Assembly (NCBI GenBank): GCA_021791455.1
Contig: JAJYWM010000400.1
Coordinates: 1 to 6,103 of the forward strand
Length of the DNA stretch: 6,103 nt
From: a bacterium
Lineage (GTDB): Bacteria > Chloroflexota > Dormibacteria > UBA8260 > Bog-877
Direction: 5' to 3'
The first letter of the stretch is position 1; every line of letters starts with the position of its first letter. Under the pieces are notes generated by a model. That model saw only the letters and a program-made list of their open reading frames with translations, was not told where the DNA came from and made no database searches. The translations under genes were made by a program, and so were the position numbers. This document shows, in pieces, positions 4,510-6,103 of the stretch.

Positions 4510-6103
4510 ATGAACTCGGTGCGGCAGAGCCTCTACCTGAAGTACCGGCCTCAGAAGTTCGGCGACCTGGTGGGCCAGGAGGTGGTGGCGCGCACCCTGC
4601 GCAACGCGGTGCGGGAGCGGCGCCTCTCCCACGCCTATCTCTTCACCGGCATCCGTGGCACCGGCAAGACCTCGGCCGCTCGCATCCTGGCCAAGGCGAT
4701 CAACTGCGAGTCCCCGGACGACGGTGAGCCGTGCGGAGTCTGCCGCGCCTGCGAAACCGTGGGCGAGGGCCGCAGCCTAGACGTGATCGAGATCGATGCC
4801 GCCACCAACCGTGGCATTGACGAGATTCGCGACCTTCGCGAGCGAGTCCAGTTCATGCCCAGCGAGCTGGCGATGAAGGTCTACATCATCGATGAGGCGC
4901 ACATGCTCACCAATGAGGCTGGCAATGCCTTTCTCAAGACTCTGGAAGAACCCCCTCAGCACGCGTGCTTCATCCTGGCCACAACCGAGCCCAACCGGCT
5001 CACGGAGACTGTTCTATCGCGCTGCCAGCGCTTCGACTTCCGCCGGATTCCGGTCGCGTCGATGGCGGACCATCTGGCCCGCATCTGTTCCCTGGAGGGC
5101 ATCACGACGACGCCCCAGGTCATGGAGCTGGTCGCTCAGGCCGGGGCGGGGTCTCTGCGTGACGCCGAGTCGCTCTTGGACCGCCTCCTCGGAACGGGCG
5201 ACAAGGTGCTCGAACTGGCCGACGTCAGGTCCGCCCTTGGCATGGCCGACCCGGGCGCATTGACCCGCCTGGCCGACTCCCTGGCGGACTCGGACGCGGC
5301 GGCGGTCATCGGGGATCTGCAGGAGCTTTCCGGCTCCGGGGTCGAGCCTCGCCAGCTGTTGCGGGCCCTGGGCGAGACGGCCAGGAAGCGGCACTGGGAG
5401 GAACTATCCAAGGGTGGCTCCCCAGGGTTTTGGCTGGAGCTGATGGCGGCCTGTGCCGGCGGCGGCAGCGAACTGCGCCGCGCCGACGATCCCTGGATGG
5501 TTCTGGAGGTGATCCTCATCAAGGCAGCGCTGGGAGGGGGGAAGCTGGGGCAGACGGCCTCGATGCGGGACCATCCCGGCCGTCCTCCTGACGGAAAAGC
5601 CGGGGCCTTCACGGGGTCCGCCGCTCCAGCAGACAGCGCCGCGACGGGGGGACCGGCAGCCCAGCGACAGGCGCCTGCCACCGTCCCCCGGGTGGCGACC
5701 TCCCCGGCCGTTACCCCACCAAGCAGTGGCGCGCCTGCCGAAAGCGCGTCACCCACGCCCGCCGGCCCCGAGATGACGGCCGAGTGGCAGCAGCGCTGGA
5801 CGGAAGTGATTCAGTGGGCGCAGCAGCATCACCCCGGACCATTCGCCGCTCTGGTGAGGGAGACCCGAGCGGCGGCTTTGGACAGTGGCACGCTGACTGT
5901 GGAGGTGCGCTATCCCTGGCACCTCTCCCAACTTCGGGCTCCAGCAAATCTGGCAATCCTCGCGGAAGCTTGCCGAGAGCTCTTCTCACCGCAGGTGGAT
6001 GTTGAGCTGGTGCTGCTGGGTGAGGCTGAGCCGAAGCCCGCTGCCCGGCAAGCTGAGCCGAGCGCGCTGGCCCTGGCCCTGAAGCACTTTCCAGGGAGCA
6101 CGG
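4510..6103 (+). CDS. dnaX: DNA polymerase III subunit tau/gamma (clamp loader), 3'-truncated by window
   Basis: The frame is open from the ATG to the right edge, giving 531 complete residues. DnaX is the ATPase of the clamp loader: it opens and loads the sliding clamp and links polymerases at the replication fork. The start SLYLKYRPQKFGDLVGQE is typical of the family. Walker A is GIRGTGKTS (47-55). The zinc module uses Cys66, Cys75, Cys78 and Cys81, with canonical spacing. Walker B is YIIDEAHML (125-133), LKTLEEPP spans 142-149, sensor 1 is in LATTEPNRL (156-164), and the SRC arginine-finger motif is Ser170-Arg171-Cys172. GSLRDAESLLDR (214-225) holds the sensor 2 arginine. The collar domain follows to about residue 345. 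A Pro/Ala/Gly-rich linker (about 346-421) and a tau-type C-terminal domain (from about 422) come next. No Shine-Dalgarno precedes the ATG, and the SRP RNA ends only 11 nt upstream, so co-transcription or a promoter inside the RNA gene is likely. The C-terminus lies beyond the window. Confidence 0.95.
   Translation, partial: MNSVRQSLYLKYRPQKFGDLVGQEVVARTLRNAVRERRLSHAYLFTGIRGTGKTSAARILAKAINCESPDDGEPCGVCRACETVGEGRSLDVIEIDAATNRGIDEIRDLRERVQFMPSELAMKVYIIDEAHMLTNEAGNAFLKTLEEPPQHACFILATTEPNRLTETVLSRCQRFDFRRIPVASMADHLARICSLEGITTTPQVMELVAQAGAGSLRDAESLLDRLLGTGDKVLELADVRSALGMADPGALTRLADSLADSDAAAVIGDLQELSGSGVEPRQLLRALGETARKRHWEELSKGGSPGFWLELMAACAGGGSELRRADDPWMVLEVILIKAALGGGKLGQTASMRDHPGRPPDGKAGAFTGSAAPADSAATGGPAAQRQAPATVPRVATSPAVTPPSSGAPAESASPTPAGPEMTAEWQQRWTEVIQWAQQHHPGPFAALVRETRAAALDSGTLTVEVRYPWHLSQLRAPANLAILAEACRELFSPQVDVELVLLGEAEPKPAARQAEPSALALALKHFPGST

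Noticed and set aside
5590..5600. Possible slippery site (GGAAAAGCC) in dnaX near the start of the linker, where some bacteria frameshift to make the short gamma form.
   Set aside because: It has only four A residues, I see no strong stimulating hairpin, and neither shifted frame meets a stop quickly: the -1 frame stays open to about 6005 and the +1 frame to about 5775.

Overview
This is a GC-rich bacterial stretch carrying ordinary housekeeping and accessory genes, mostly at high coding density. It holds five protein genes (two cut by the window edges), one signal recognition particle (SRP) RNA and two short intergenic control regions. The lineage cannot be fixed from the sequence alone. The GC content, a probable leaderless promoter, the general absence of clear Shine-Dalgarno sites, an archaeal/FbaB-type class I aldolase and an SRP RNA that keeps the Alu domain suggest a high-GC lineage such as Chloroflexota, Dormibacterota or a deep-branching actinobacterial group. 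That placement is inference.

Layout. At the left edge is the C-terminal part of a NuoN-like membrane subunit of respiratory complex I (2-640, +). It converges on a class I fructose-bisphosphate aldolase (664-1605, -). The aldolase diverges from a two-gene ABC exporter: an ATPase (1670-2464, +) followed by a 12-helix permease (2484-4106, +). The 64-bp gap between aldolase and ATPase contains an inverted and direct repeat of a TCGCATC half-site, plus a -10 element placed so that ATPase transcription would start on the A of its ATG.

After a 121-bp gap comes a large SRP RNA (about 4228-4498, +). It has its own -10 box, Alu-like hairpins, a 9-bp closing helix joining its two ends, and the invariant domain IV hairpin. 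Only 11 nt later starts dnaX (4510 to the right edge, +), the tau subunit of the DNA polymerase III clamp loader. Its ATPase domain, zinc module, flexible linker and most of a C-terminal domain are visible and uninterrupted.

How the genes relate. The ATPase and permease form one transporter of unknown substrate. The SRP RNA followed by dnaX is a neighbourhood seen in other bacteria (for example scr-dnaX in Bacillus). The complex I and aldolase genes belong to central energy and carbon metabolism. I found no CRISPR array, insertion sequence, prophage, defence system or tRNA, and no clearly new system. The points most worth a second look are the SRP RNA architecture and its tight junction with dnaX, the repeat-bearing divergent promoter, and residue changes in the NuoN-like protein.
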